NCBI GenBank assembly: GCA_951799405.1 | Contig: OX637354.1 | Coordinates: forward strand, 2,542,001-2,606,000 | Source: Agapetus fuscipes | Lineage: Eukaryota > Arthropoda > Insecta > Trichoptera > Glossosomatidae | Direction of reading: 5' to 3' | Length of the DNA stretch: 64,000 nucleotides | Part shown: positions 21,736 through 31,986 of the stretch, piece after piece | Layout of the letters: each line of letters begins with the position of its first letter | Position numbering within the stretch: position 1 is the first letter of the stretch | Made by a program: the position numbers and the translations under genes | The notes under the pieces: generated by a model | The model's input: the letters and a program-made list of their open reading frames with translations, nothing else | Database searches by the model: none | What the model was told of the DNA's origin: nothing

Positions 21736-22154
21736 TGTGCATAAAAAATTACAAAACGCAGCGCTCCAACGCGACGCTAAACGGGGACGTTTTAACGCCT
21801 TGACGCGCGTTAAAAACGCTTCATAAACAGGAATCCGAAGCGTTTATACTCGCGGTAAAGAGTGCAAACATGTTCATGATTCCATCTCATAAGGATTATT
21901 AACACATTAAAATTCAATCACAGTTAATTATTGATGTCTTTGATGTGCAAATTTGTGTAATTGGTCGGTGTTTGTCTTGCAGCACGCATGCTAATCATCT
22001 GTGTTAGTTGTGCTTACACATTAGCACAGATCGCAAACACAGATCACAAACACACATCGCAGATTCTAATTTGGAACTGTGTTTAGTATACGAAACGATA
22101 TGAAAACAAGCGAAGGGAAGTATACAGATTAAAATGTACTTTAAAATTAGTTAT
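21736..22154. other. Unassigned DNA with small repeats
   Basis: CACAGATCRCAAACACA-type repeats occur at about 22020-22065, and CG-rich ACGCG/AACGC motifs at about 21760-21830. No gene was found. Confidence 0.4.
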
Positions 22155-22425
22155 ATTGAATATAAATTGTAAAGATATATTGGCATTTAAGGCTCATATT
22201 TAATGCACGCCCACTAGAAGCACAAGTAAGTTTGCGCTTACACATGATCCAAGGAAGGTCGGTAAAGGTTGCAAGGTTTCCTTTCCTTTCACGTTTGGAT
22301 TTTAATTTGTTAGCGCACGTGCAGCATTTCTAAGTGCGAACTTACACGTGTTTGTTTATGGTCCTGCATTTAATATGAACTTTAAATAAGAATATATCTT
22401 TACAACTTAGATTATAGATAGATAG
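22155..22425. repeat. Inverted pair of family C fragments
   Basis: A minus fragment (22155-22248, TAAGGCTCATATTTAATGC) abuts a plus fragment (22249-22425, ending ACAACTTAGATTATAG). Confidence 0.65.
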
Positions 22426-22435
22426 ACATACCAAG

Positions 22436-22765
22436 GAGACCATATTTTATAATAATAATAATATAAGAATTTATAAATAAATAAACATAAAGGAATGATG
22501 GTGAGCACTGTTTTTTGGTGAATCACACCTCAAAAGCCATAGAAAGCTACAGAAATCGCCAATTCTCAAGCAAGACCCGGTTGCTGTAAGACTGGATTGA
22601 CCTTTGGTGACCGGTCTTTGGTAAAGGTATATGAGTTTTGCAACCCACCAAGAGCATATTTTGAAAATATAAATTATGTATTTTTTGTGCTCCACCTGGA
22701 TTCGAACCCACGATCTTCCATTCACGAGTCCGAAGCGTCACCATTAAAACATGTACCGGTCGGTT
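22436..22765 (-). mobile_element. SINE D, minus, near complete
   Basis: The minus strand shows a tRNA-like head with a GGGTTCGAATCC B box, then the same core as SINE A, then a different tail: TTTTGAGGTGTGATTCAC and a (TAT)n-like end. Core and tail join after TTGGCGATTTCTGTAGC. Confidence 0.82.
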
Positions 22766-23122
22766 TAAAATTCCGATATGAAATTTTACTTAGGTACTTT
22801 AACTAGCGTGTATGCATTTTAATAAAGCCTGGACTAGGTGGTTAATTATTCGCCATGGTTCTGTGATAAGCCATGGACTAAGCCGCGACAGCTGATAAAA
22901 CACAGCATAGTACTAAACTCCATTGTTCTCCCTGGTCCATACTGCCAACGGATCATATGCAGTAAAACATATCGGGCTTGTGAAATATCAATGGAGATAA
23001 TATAACGCATGTCATTGTAGAACATGTCGTCCCTCCAGTGCTTGTTTGGCTTATCTACCATTTGATTTAAACGTGACCTTTCAATGCAATTATCTTAAGA
23101 ATCACATTCTACACAATCTGTA

Positions 23123-23362
23123 CCCTTAGTACGAGTTGCAAAACTTGAGTTGGTAATGTAAAGTTTACGGCAATTATTAAAGAGTGATTTCCCCCAAAAT
23201 CTGCCGTTTTGGTTTGTTTGAACTTGATTTTCTTCATCACTGTAACTCTTTTGCTAAGACCATAAAGTGTAAGAAACAAAAACGGCAGATTTTGGGAGAA
23301 ATCACTCTTTAATATTTTCTGCAAACTTTACTTTTCTCAAATTTTGCAGCTCGTACTAAGGG
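23123..23362. mobile_element. MITE 1, intact, TA-flanked
   Basis: Termini are CCCTTAGTACGAG and CTCGTACTAAGGG, with TA at 23121-23122 and 23363-23364. It is the best-preserved copy in the window. Confidence 0.88.
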
Positions 23363-23445
23363 TACCTACTGAACTAAGACAAATATGTAAAACACGATAA
23401 TGTGAGAGTTGTTTTATATATTTTTTAAATCAATTTTCAGTTTCC

Positions 23446-24256
23446 AAACGATGTTAACCAAACTGAATGATGCGTTTTGTAAGAATAGCTTGAAAGTAAA
23501 TGCGAATAAGACAAAAGTATTAGTTTTTGACAGGAATGAAGTATGTGAGGAACTTACAATTAATTTGAATGGAATAAAAGTTGAAGTAGTGAATGAGTTT
23601 GACTATTTAGGAAGTAAGTTTGAGGCGAATGGTAAGATGACGAAAGAATTAGAGAAGCGTGCCAGCAAAGGAAGATGCGAGATAGGAGCGTTTGGTAAAA
23701 TAGCGAAGAATAAAAGGATACCAAAGAAAACGAAAATGGCGGTACACAATTGTATTTTGTTGCCGACCCTGATGTATGGAAGCGAGTCATGGACGTTGAA
23801 TGAAAGAGAAGTAAATAAGGTATGCACCGTAGAAATGGCTCATTTGAGAAGTATGACAGGAAAAACACTGAAAGATAGAGTGAGAAACGAATGGGTTCTA
23901 AATGAATGCGGAGTAAAAGAAAGCGTGAAAGTGAAAGTTCAAAGAAGTGTGATGCGATGGTTTGGACATATTGAAAGGATGAATGAAGTCCGACTGACAA
24001 AAAGAGTGTATAAAGGGAATGTAATAGGTAAGCGTGGAAGGGGAAGACCTAGGAAACAATGGATTGATCAGATAAATGAGATTGCGAATGAATGGAATTT
24101 ACAGAGTGGAAACAAGAGAAGAGCATGCATGAAAAGAGTGATGAAATTAGATGAGATGAAAGAAGTATGCAAGGACAGAGTCAAGTGGAGGCACTTGTGT
24201 GGAGGTACTGGCCACCCCTAGAGGAAAGGCGGCAGGATACAAGACAAGACAAGACA
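23446..24256 (+). pseudogene. 5'-truncated RTE-like LINE with (ACAAG)n tail
   Basis: A long open frame (to 24221) encodes the end of RT (LKVNANKTKVLVFDRNE) and the LINE C-terminus: LPTLMYGSESWTLNE, MRWFGHIERMNE, GRGRPRKQWIDQI, and a terminal GGTGHP. The catalytic YADD region lies upstream and is missing, so the copy is inactive despite the undamaged frame. The ATG at the frame start comes from flanking MITE DNA. It is followed by ACAAGACAAGACAAGAC, a microsatellite tail. The most similar piece is at 34260-34515. Confidence 0.85.
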
Positions 24257-24477
24257 ATAACAATACACATACAAACATTGTGAATGTGAAATTACTTCTG
24301 ATGAATATAAGACAAAGAAGCACTAAGGTGACGCAATGGAGATCCAATAACGCGTGTCATTGTAGATATTGCAGACATGTAGACAGGTCCGCAGTCTAGT
24401 GGTTAATGCGTCGAGATCGTAAACGAAACGTCGTGAGATCGATTCACAGCGAATCCCAGATAAAGAGTATATTTTTG
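24257..24477 (+). repeat. MITE F end plus a diverged tRNA-like element
   Basis: After the F terminus, 24388-24460 reads like a tRNA-derived head (AGGTCCGCAGTCTAGTGG and GATCGATTCACAGC), too diverged for firm assignment. Confidence 0.45.
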
Positions 24478-24692
24478 TCCGGTCTATGGCTCAGTAGGTG
24501 GAGTGCTTGCATTCCATGCCGTGAGCTCGCGTTCGAATCCCACCGAGGGTTCATAAGTGATTTCCCGTTTCGATGTTTATTTCAAACCCCAAAATAAAAT
24601 ACCGGCAAGATTTACTCAACCACAAGAAATGAGTACCATCCCCCTCGGGAGCTGGGAAACCCCCAATTCTATGTGTAGCTTAGTTGTGACAG
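24478..24692 (+). mobile_element. SINE B with internal deletion
   Basis: The head (B box GTTCGAATCCC at about 24530) and first body half are present. From GAAACCCCCAATTC it skips to the tail TATGTGTAGCTTAGTTG, losing about 110 bp. Confidence 0.8.
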
Positions 24693-24966
24693 CCCCCTTT
24701 GGTTCAAAGCGACACCAACGTCTCTCTTGAGCAATATACATTTTGTTGAATGGTCACTTTTGTACGAAAACAAAAATTTAGAACAGCAATGGTGTAATGT
24801 CGGACCCCAAACTTTAGAATATGTCGGACTACAATGGGTTTAGAGTCGGACTAGTGGCGAGGAATGACGATAAGCGAGGGATCAACCTACGCTGTTTATA
24901 TGCGAGAGATTAAGTGCGATTCACACAGTAACCACCATTTAATATTCATACAATGAATAAAAACGA

Positions 24967-26083
24967 AGTCTAGTGGTAAATGGAAGGTTGTGGGTTCAAA
25001 TCCGGGCGGAGCACAAAGAAAATATTTACATTTTCAAATATACACTTCTCTGGGTTAAAGAATTCGTATGCCTTTACCTAAGACCGGTCATGAAAGGTCC
25101 ATCCAGCAATACATACAGCAATTTGGTCTTAATAATAATAATAATAATAATAATTGGACAATTTGTATACAGCGCCGTTTAGTGGCACTAGCCACCCCAA
25201 GGGCGCTTTTATGTGTTGAAGCTTCTGTTAAGCAAATGTGTCTAAAGCAACTTCCTGAAACTGCCAACACTGGTCTCTGTTCTCAACTCCAGAGGTAGAC
25301 TATTCCAGCAGGATGGACCAGCCGAACTAAAAGCCCTATCTCCGAAACCGGTTCTGTTCCGTCAAAGAGGCAGTTGAAGCCTGTTTACGGCGTCACTCTG
25401 TGCAGAACGAAGAGTGCATCGTTTTCCAACTATCTGGTCGACTCTGCACAATTCACACAAGTACGATGGGGCAACTCTTCTGAGGGCATTAAAAACAGAT
25501 AGACATATTTTGTATTCAATCCTCTCTAGGACCCGCAACCAATGAAAGCGCTGCAACAGAGGAGAGACATGGTCAGTTTTTCGTCCTCCTAAAAGTAATT
25601 TGGCTGCAGCATTAAAGACGGACTGCAGTCTAGACTGCTGAAACCTTGGAACACCCCAGAACAGACCATTGCAATAATCCAGTCTCGACACAACAAAGGA
25701 CGCAATGAGAATCTTAGCAGCTTCAGATGTCAAACAGTTTCTGACCCATCTTTCTGGCCCTTACTTGAGAATTGGCGCTTTGTAGTGACGGCTAAGCTTG
25801 TATGGAGTCCAGTCGATGGCTAAGTTGGTAGAATGCTTGCATTCCATGCCGAAAGCGAGTGTTTGATCCATACTGAGAATATCATAAATTATTTGCCGTT
25901 TAGGTGTTTCAAAAAGTTTACTTAACCTTCACAAGAAATGAGATCCAGACCCGTCGGGAGATGGGAAGCCTCCACATCAACTGAATGGGTTGGGGTAAAT
26001 AGGTACCGACCACCGCATGCGATCCCTTCGAGGAGTATGCGGCAAGAGCTAACACTATATGCGTAGCTTAGTTGCATTGCGTT
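24967..26083 (+). mobile_element. Heterodimeric SINE split by an L2/CR1-like LINE
   Basis: The A unit runs 24967-25129. It resumes at 25768 (CTTGAGAATTGGCGC) and continues into a B unit (CCAGTCGATGGCTAAG, about 25808) ending GTAGCTTAGTTGC. The interruption falls inside CAGCAACTGGGTCTTGC of the core. Confidence 0.75.
25130..25757 (-). pseudogene. 5'-truncated L2/CR1-like LINE, (ATT)n tail
   Basis: The minus frame (25733-25362) reads ILIASFVVSRLDYCNGL, then RLQSVFNAAAKLLLGG, HVSPLLQRFHWLRVLERI and FNALRRVAPSYLCELC. This is the segment after the RT catalytic core in L2/CR1-like elements. The 3' part contains CGCCCTTGGGGTGG and ACGGCGCTGTA, then (ATT)n. It shares this 3' signature with the LINE at 57607-59090. 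RT motifs are absent. Confidence 0.82.
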
Positions 26084-26334
26084 GTATAAAGAATATAGTT
26101 ACTCAATAGCGTAGTAGTCAATCCATACATCAAGGCCTATCAGGTATACGAACCTTTTACTAAAAAAACTAAACAAAAGTAAAAACTAAGAAATAAAAGA
26201 TTAAGGTAAGAAAGGAAAGTAATAAATACTTGATACAAAGAACTGCAAACCAGACCTGAATACAAGTATTAAGGTTGCAGATTTAAACTCCAGGCATTAA
26301 AGAAAGATTAACGTCTTGTTCGGTTGCCTTGCTA
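26084..26334. other. Unassigned AT-rich DNA
   Basis: No feature recognised. Confidence 0.35.
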
Positions 26335-26455
26335 TTCATTCTATAATCTTAGTTGCAAAGATACATCAACATTTAGAATTCATATTAAATACACGTTCAC
26401 AAACAGGCACGTGCAAGTTCGCACTTACAAATGCTGCATGGGTACATGCAATTCA
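26335..26455 (-). repeat. Family C fragment, minus
   Basis: Tail-side half only (CTATAATCTTAGTTGC to the ATGCTGCATGG region). Confidence 0.65.
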
Positions 26456-26760
26456 AAAACCAACCCTTAATTGTTGAAAGAATGAATGACGATACTGACA
26501 AAGTAAAGCGAAGTATATATACAGAGAAATCGTGAAAGGAATAAGATGTAAGGGACGACCGAGGAAAGTATGGAGTGATCGGATTACGGAGATTGTGAAA
26601 GAATGTGATTAACAAAGTGAGTGCAAAAGAAAAAACAGTTGTAAAAAGGGTGATGGATATGGATGAATTGAAAGAGATAGGAAGGATAGGAAGAAATGGA
26701 GGCAGCTCTGTTGAGGCTCTGGCCACCTCTAACGGAATGGCGACAAAGTTACAGTTATCT
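26455..26760 (+). pseudogene. Decayed LINE C-terminal fragment
   Basis: The plus strand retains broken pieces of the GRPRKVWSDRITEIVKE motif (about 26555-26600) and a degraded end, CTGGCCACCTCTAACGG, equivalent to the CTGGCCACCCCTAGAGG ending of the LINE at 23446-24256. Several stops and frameshifts are present. Confidence 0.6.
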
Positions 26761-26769
26761 GGGTACTAA

Positions 26770-27282
26770 GTTACTTGACTTATAGGTTGGTATGCGGCTG
26801 ACCACCCATGCTGTAAAAAATGGTTCACTTTGCCAAGGGTGACCTTTGTTTCTGGGATGGTCAGCAAGAGTTGTAAGGTGTATGCTCATTTGTGATTTGG
26901 GATTTTATGTTGTAGGTCCGCATTCGGCATGTGCAAGTGCGAATTTGTACGTGTCTAATCTAATCTAATCTAATCTAAGCTGCAAAGATATATATCATTT
27001 AAGATTTATATTAAATGCATTCCCACAAGCAGACATGTATAATTTCGCGCTAACACATGCCGCATGTGGACCTGCAATATAAAAACCCAATCTCAAATGA
27101 ACATAGCCCTGCAACTCTTGCCGTCCTTCCCTGAAACAGGGGTGACATTGGCATAGTGAACCATTTTTTTTACAGTATGGGTGGTCAGCCGCATACCAAC
27201 CTATAAGTCAAGGAGCTTGTGAGAATGCATATAATGTGAATGCTCAATGTTTTATATCTTTGCAACTTAGATTAGATTAGAT
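26770..27282 (+). repeat. Family C (plus) with another family C (minus) inserted
   Basis: The plus copy breaks at ACGTGTCT (26956) and resumes at GCTTGTGAGAATGC (about 27210). Between them lies a nearly complete minus copy (26957-27212) with a four-unit TCTAA tail. Confidence 0.82.
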
Positions 27283-27795
27283 GAGATGCCCATACCTTGT
27301 CATTTAAAATTCTGATATCAAAATCACCACGCTATTACTGGTATTTCAGTTAAATTTGAGTTGTAATGCAATACAATTTGCGTTTAAGAGAAGTACAAAC
27401 AATGTAATAGAAAGGAATAGCGCATAAACGTGACGTTTAACGTTTTTAAACTAAAATAGGCGCCCTCCGTGTAGATTTAAGCTTGTAAGTGGCTGGAACG
27501 GAATTTATTTAATTTAATGGTTTCACAGGATTACGGGGGCGCCCCGACAAAGGTGCGGAAGGGGTGGAACAGGCAAGAGTTGCATTGTTTAGGGGCGGAT
27601 ACAATCTCTTTGAATTTTTTGCGTAAAGGGAGATTTGCGCAATTCAGAAGCGAGGGGGGAATGGAAAAGGCCCGTGGATGCGAGAACACACACAGAAAGC
27701 GCTTGGTTATTTATGCAGTTAGGTAAATTGAATGCGAAGTATAATGAAAGGGTTAAGTCGCCTGCTTTTGTTTTATAATGGACTTTTATAATAAA
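27283..27795. other. Unassigned intergenic DNA
   Basis: It contains a G-rich segment at about 27530-27670 with no exon-like structure. Nothing else was recognised. Confidence 0.4.
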
Positions 27796-27895
27796 GTGGT
27801 TTTTTTTAAGAAACCCTGTGTGGGAGACTACCTAAATTCTAGAGACTCTAGGGGATAGACTCCTAGAGTCTCTGAAATCAAGGGAGTCTCCCGCA
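27796..27895 (-). repeat. SINE A tail fragment(s), minus
   Basis: AAGAAACCCTGTGTGGGAG and TAGAGACTCTAGGGG mark the SINE A 3' tail. A second, inverted piece (GGGAGTCTCCCGCAC) follows, forming a small palindrome. Confidence 0.65.
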
Positions 27896-28035
27896 CCTTT
27901 ACCACGGTGCCTTAGGAAACAAAACAAATAATCGAGTTTATCTGCGAACGGAAGATAAACGAATATATATACTTTCAAACCATCTCCGTCTACGTAATAG
28001 ACACGAACAATGTCTTATAATGCTAACAATGTCAT

Positions 28036-28416
28036 TGATCTAATCTAATTTAAGTTGAAAAGATACAGAACATTAGGGATTCACATCATATGTATTTTCA
28101 CAAGCAGATAGTATCATTTTGCGCTTGCACAAGCCGCATGTGAACCAACAATATAAAAACTCAAATCTCAAATGAACTTACACCCTCCAACTCTTGCCGA
28201 CAAACCGCCTGACAACTACAAAATGCATGCCCGCAAACAGACACGTAAGTTAGCGCTTACAAATGCTGAATGTGTACTTACAAATGTAAACTAAACCTCA
28301 AAGGAACATAAAACTTACAACTTTTGCCGACCTTCCCTGAAACAGTGGTGATATTGGCAAAGTGAACCATTTTTTACAGTATGTGTGGTCAGTTGCATAC
28401 CAACCTTTAAGTCAAG
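28036..28416 (-). repeat. Two fused family C copies, minus
   Basis: 28036-28205 carries one tail-to-core copy. 28206-28416 starts again inside the family and completes to CAACCTTTAAGTCAAGG. Confidence 0.7.
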
Positions 28417-28419
28417 GAA

Positions 28420-28640
28420 TATCATCTGCGTATAATATACACTTATTATGTCTTATAAGGCTAACAACGTCATTGATAAATATAAGAAAAGCTACTGGGC
28501 CTATATTGGATCCTTGAGGGGCTCTAAACAAGGAAAATGAGCATGGATATGAAATATGTATTATAATGCTAACAACGTCATTAATCAATGTAAGAAAGGC
28601 TAATGGGCCTATATTGTATCCTTGAGGGACGAAGGAGAAA
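28420..28640 (-). pseudogene. LINE reverse-transcriptase fragment, duplicated
   Basis: The minus frame contains FVPQGYNIGPLAFLTLINDV, then a second copy, APQGSNIGPVAFLIFINDV, followed by CILYADD. These are the PQGS and YADD motifs of a Jockey/CR1-type RT, duplicated in tandem (about 120-bp period). A further trace lies at 27985-28030. It ends about 40 bp from the GPCR exon donor at 28683. Confidence 0.75.
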
Positions 28641-28683
28641 TGAAAAACATGGACATGGATCGGAATGAAGAGATGGCACTCAC

Positions 28684-28872
28684 CGATGATAACACACAGC
28701 AGCTTGGGCAGGTCCCAGGGCATGAGCTGCACGGCCGCCAGCAGGAAGAAAGCCATGGCCAGGCAGGCCGAGTGCGAGGCCACGGCCAGAGACAGGCCCT
28801 GCGAGGAGCGCTGCTGGACCAGGGTGTGCACCAGGCAAGTCACCAGGAGGAATGGCACCGACACCAGCATCA
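28684..28872 (-). CDS. mthl: Methuselah-like GPCR, TM1-TM2 exon
   Basis: 189-bp internal exon. The acceptor TTTGTTGCAG lies at 28873 and upward; the donor is GTGAGT at 28683-28678. Joined in phase to the exon at 37699-37907, it encodes a hydrophobic TM1 (MLVSVPFLLVTCLVHTLV), a short loop (QQRSSQGLSLAVAS), then TM2 (CLAMAFFLLAAVQLMP). Loop and TM2 resemble the LHGKxLxxxxASL..A...LAxxQL pattern of Methuselah-like secretin-class receptors. It ends one base into a codon (phase 1); the next exon is not visible and must lie beyond the left edge. It is GC-rich against AT-rich introns. Ligand and role are unknown. Confidence 0.8.
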
Positions 28873-29199
28873 CTGCAACAAAGCAACATAACACAGAATC
28901 AAAATATTGTCATGTTTTACGGGTTCTATTTAATAAAAACATCCGCCAATTTATTTTATTATTTGGTTAAATCGCAGAGTTAACTTTACATCACGGTCGC
29001 TTGACTACTCATCAGCTCGACAGCTCCGATACAAGTCTCTCTATTTCTGCAAAGCATCTCGGGCTCTATTTATAGGTATATAAGAGTTATTCCGGCACAC
29101 GCGAGGCCACGCTAAAATACTTTTGTTTAGAATATTCGAGCAAATACCCGCGCAATATCTAACACATATACCATTACAATCATACAAATACCTTGGAAG
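28873..29199. other. Intron sequence
   Basis: Part of the 8.8-kb intron of the GPCR gene. A segment at 29040-29095 (AGCATCTCGGGCTCTATTTATAGG) recurs at 60034, suggesting an unclassified dispersed repeat. Confidence 0.5.
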
Positions 29200-29420
29200 A
29201 AACCACGTATTAAAGAGCCGATCAGAATAAAGTAAACACAGTGCTTGGAGAGCGTGCATTTGCAATTGCTGGTCCTCTGGCCTGGAACCACCTGCTTCAT
29301 CATGTGAGAGAGCTAGAGGACCATGGAGAGTTTCGGAATGCACTGAAGACAAGCAAATTTTTGGCATCACATGCACAAGCGCCCTTGGAGTGACTGCATC
29401 ACGACATGGCGCTATAAAGA
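29200..29420 (+). pseudogene. L2/CR1-like LINE 3' end fragment
   Basis: The plus frame GERAFAIAGPLAWNHL ... EFRNALKTSKFLASH is the typical L2/CR1 C-terminal pattern (GxRAFxxAGPxxWNxLP..F...LKT.LF). After the stop, GCGCCCTTGGAGTGACTG and ATGGCGCTATAAAG repeat the 3' signature shared with the LINEs at 25130 and 57607. Confidence 0.75.
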
Positions 29421-29439
29421 AATTACCAACTCATCTCAT

Positions 29440-29609
29440 TATCAGGTGAGATTGCGAAAAAATGGAACCTGCAGAGTGACGATACGAGAAGAGCGTGTAT
29501 GAAGAAAGTGATGAATAATGAAGAGATGAAAGAGATATGCAAGTGCATAAAAAGTGGAAACGCATCTGCGGAGGTACCGGGCACCCCTGGTGGAACGGCA
29601 GAAGGATAC
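29440..29609 (+). pseudogene. RTE-like LINE C-terminal fragment
   Basis: The remnant encodes EKWNLQSDDTRRACMKKVM and ends in GGTGHPWWNG, matching the GGTGHP end of the LINE at 23446-24256. It is damaged by frameshifts. The adjacent solo LTR is inserted in its tail. Confidence 0.7.
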
Positions 29610-29985
29610 TGTCATGAAAATAGTAGATTAATATAGGTGTACATTGTAGGTAGCAATAATTATTATAGGTTTAAGAAATCTAGAAATTAAATAATCCCTT
29701 TGTACTCTCGAAGCTGGTAGAGCGTTCGAGAGAGTGCTGGCAAATTGGTCCCTAGAGACTTTTGTCTCTGGGGTATATAAGGAGCAAAATTGGGTGCAGG
29801 AGAGCAGATAGATATTCGCCTTTGATCGAAGAACAAGTGTGAGGTGCTTAACTGTGAAATAAATTTAAGTTGCTAAAAGTGCTAAAAATAAATATAAAAT
29901 TGTCAACAAAATTAAGTGTAAGTAAATATCCAAAAAGAAGACCTGTTTTTTTTTGTTTAGTCTATCCGAACCCAAAAACACTACA
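29610..29985 (+). repeat. Solo LTR
   Basis: A 376-bp element beginning TGTCATG and ending ACTACA, flanked by ATAC on both sides (29606-29609 and 29986-29989). It contains a TATA box (GTATATAAGG, about 29773) and AATAAA further on. A second copy with a different duplication is at 31508-31982. No internal retrotransposon sequence remains. Confidence 0.85.
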
Positions 29986-29989
29986 ATAC

Positions 29990-30559
29990 AGTACAGTACC
30001 TTGTTTCAGACTTTGATTCAGATACAAAGCTTGTTTTGTAAACGTTATCTCTTCATTTGAATCCACTGGACCCGAGTAGAAAACAATTTGTTAACTCCCG
30101 TCGATCGTGTAGTAAACAAATATTTAAAAACGAAATCCTTCACTTGGCGTGCTGTTTTATCTTCCATACATTTTTATATTTACTCAAAAGAGCGTACTTC
30201 ACTCTATGCTTTATAACTCGCCTCGATGGTGTACTAAAAAAAATGTGTAAAAACCAAATCTCTCACTACGTGTGCTGTTTTATCCTGCATACATTTTTCT
30301 ATTTAAGTGGTAGTGAGGGTAGCTTTGTGCTCGGGATACCGTACCCTGTGTACGGGTGGAGGACTTCTCCATACATTCGTCCCCTGTTCGCATTCCTGCC
30401 ATGTTCATTTGCATTTTTTACCAAGTGGAGTATGATAATTTAATTACGTACATTCCAGAACAAAGCTTGGGTTCGGGAGGCCAGAACCTAGCAAGGAACC
30501 GAACCCGAGCGGTACAAAAAAAATGATTCCATGATAGAACGACACTGTAAAAAAACGAC
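29990..30559. other. Intron DNA with a diverged direct repeat
   Basis: Segments at about 30105-30185 and 30225-30305 repeat the order GTAAACAAA..AAAA, CTTCACTTGGCGTGCTG-like, then CATACATTTTT. No family is known. Confidence 0.5.
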
Positions 30560-31145
30560 GCATATCAGAACGACACATGACATAACGATACATGGCAGAA
30601 CGACACATGGCAAAACGACATATCGAGAGTGATCTGGCAATAAGGCCTATCTCGAAAATGCCAACTTTACAGGAGACTAAAATGTGCTTAATAAATAATG
30701 TCTCAGTCACATGATTATAAAAAAAAAAACGTAAATGTTTATTGTTTATTTTGACAAAATATGAAATTTTTTACTAGTTTTGTGTATAGTAAAACACAGA
30801 ACAAAATCACACATAAAAAGCACCAAAAATTAAATAGGACTTAGTGCCAGATCACCCTCGATATGATATAACGACAACTAACAGATAGACACATGATAGA
30901 AAGTCACAATAATAGTACATCACATGACAAGACCTCACCATGACAAAACATCACAAAGACAAAACATCACAAAGACAAAACATCACAAAGATAAAACATC
31001 AGAAGAAAGAACCGTTTCATGTGCCTTTAATGGTATGTGATCCTTTGTCATGTGATATTTGGTCATAGTGCTGTATTATCTGTGTTGTTTTGTCATAGTG
31101 AGGTTTTGTCATGTGTTGTTCTGTCATGTGTCGTTCTGTAATTTG
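30560..31145. repeat. TGTCATG-type minisatellite block, minus then plus
   Basis: Minus-oriented units (GACAAAACATCACAAA in exact tandem at about 30950-30995) precede plus-oriented units (TTTTGTCATAGTG, about 31090). The block changes orientation internally, as at 4196-5160. Confidence 0.7.
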
Positions 31146-31408
31146 TCGATTTTGTAAAGGCTGAGTAAGCCTTGCTAGTATTTATTTTGGGTTTGAAATA
31201 AGCACCGAAACGGGAAATCACCGAACCTTTGCTCTCGGCATGAAACGCAAGCATTCTACCAACTGTGCCATGGACTGAACTTTCAAAGCGCCAAATCTTT
31301 CGCCAGACCCAGTTGCTGTAAAGCTGGATTGACCTTTTGTGACCGGTCTTTAGTAAAGGCAATGAGTTTTCCAACACAGCAAAGAGGTATTTTTGAAACA
31401 TATCAATG
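31146..31408 (-). mobile_element. Heterodimeric SINE fragment, minus
   Basis: The B body and head (TTGGTAGAATGCTTGCG-like, inverted) are joined to the A core (AAAGCGCCAAATC) at about 31285. Unlike the shorter dimers it keeps the B middle segment (TTTATTTTGGGTTTGAAAT). Confidence 0.75.
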
Positions 31409-31436
31409 GTTAAAGAAACATTTAATTTTATGTAAT

Positions 31437-31507
31437 TACAGGGGGCTCTTGAGGTGTGATTCACACAAAAACAGCGTTCACCAAATAAATCATACTTGTA
31501 TTATTAT
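31437..31507 (+). repeat. SINE D tail
   Basis: GGGGGCTCTTGAGGTGTG, TTCACACAAAAACAGCG, CAAATAAATC and a (TAT)n end. Core and head are missing. Confidence 0.75.
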
Positions 31508-31982
31508 TGTAATGTAAATAGTAGATTAATATAGGTGTACATCGTAGATAGCAATAGTTATAGGCCTAAGCAATAATTATAGGCTTAAGAAGTCTAGAAG
31601 TGGAATAACCCTTTTGTACTCTTGAAGCCGGTAGAACGTTCGAGAGTGTGCTGGCAAATTGGTCCCTAGAGACTTCTGTCTGTGAAGTATATAAGGCGCA
31701 AAGTTGGATACAGGAGGGCAGATAGATAGTCACCTTTGATTGAAGAGTGTGTGAGGTGCTGAACTGTGAAAATAAATTTGAGTTACTAAGTGTTTGGTTG
31801 TGAGAATGCATGTAATATGAATCTCCAATGTAGCATATCTTTGCAACTTAGATTAGATTAGATTAGATTAGAAGTGTTAAAAATAAATGTAAATTGTGAA
31901 ACAAATTAAGTGAAAATAAATATCCAGAAAGAAGACCAGTATGTTTTAATTTAGAGACTTCCCGAACCCGCAAAACACTACA
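31508..31982 (+). repeat. Solo LTR carrying a family C insertion
   Basis: Same LTR family as 29610-29985 (TGTAATG to ACTACA), flanked by TTAT on both sides (31504-31507 and 31983-31986). It is longer because of a 77-bp family C insertion. Confidence 0.85.
31795..31871 (+). repeat. Short family C insertion with 7-bp target duplication
   Basis: The last 77 bp of family C (TGGTTGTGAGAATGC to the TTAGA-unit tail), flanked by AAGTGTT at 31788-31794 and 31872-31878. The duplication and 5' truncation show LINE-type integration of this family. Confidence 0.85.
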
Positions 31983-31986
31983 TTAT

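Larger units (their letters stand above)
23035..24335. mobile_element. MITE F split by two later insertions
   Basis: F segments lie at 23035-23120 (CCAGTGCTTGTTTGGC), 23380-23445 (ACACGATAATGTGAGAG) and 24257-24330 (CACATACAAACATTG to AAGAAGCACTAAGG). MITE 1 (23123-23362) and a LINE fragment (23446-24256) interrupt it. Confidence 0.82.

Noticed and set aside
23409..24221. The 270-residue open frame as a host gene
   Set aside because: It shows the RT end plus the GHIERM...GRPRKQW LINE C-terminus, and its first codons come from flanking MITE DNA. It is a truncated LINE.
28680..28889. Alternative frames over the TM1-TM2 exon (Ala/Gly/Pro-rich and Gln-rich)
   Set aside because: Only the frame that splices in phase with the other two exons gives transmembrane helices; the others reflect high GC.
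30560..31145. CRISPR-like spaced repeats (GACAAAACATCACAAA)
   Set aside because: Units are contiguous or irregular without unique spacers, and the genome is eukaryotic. It is a minisatellite.
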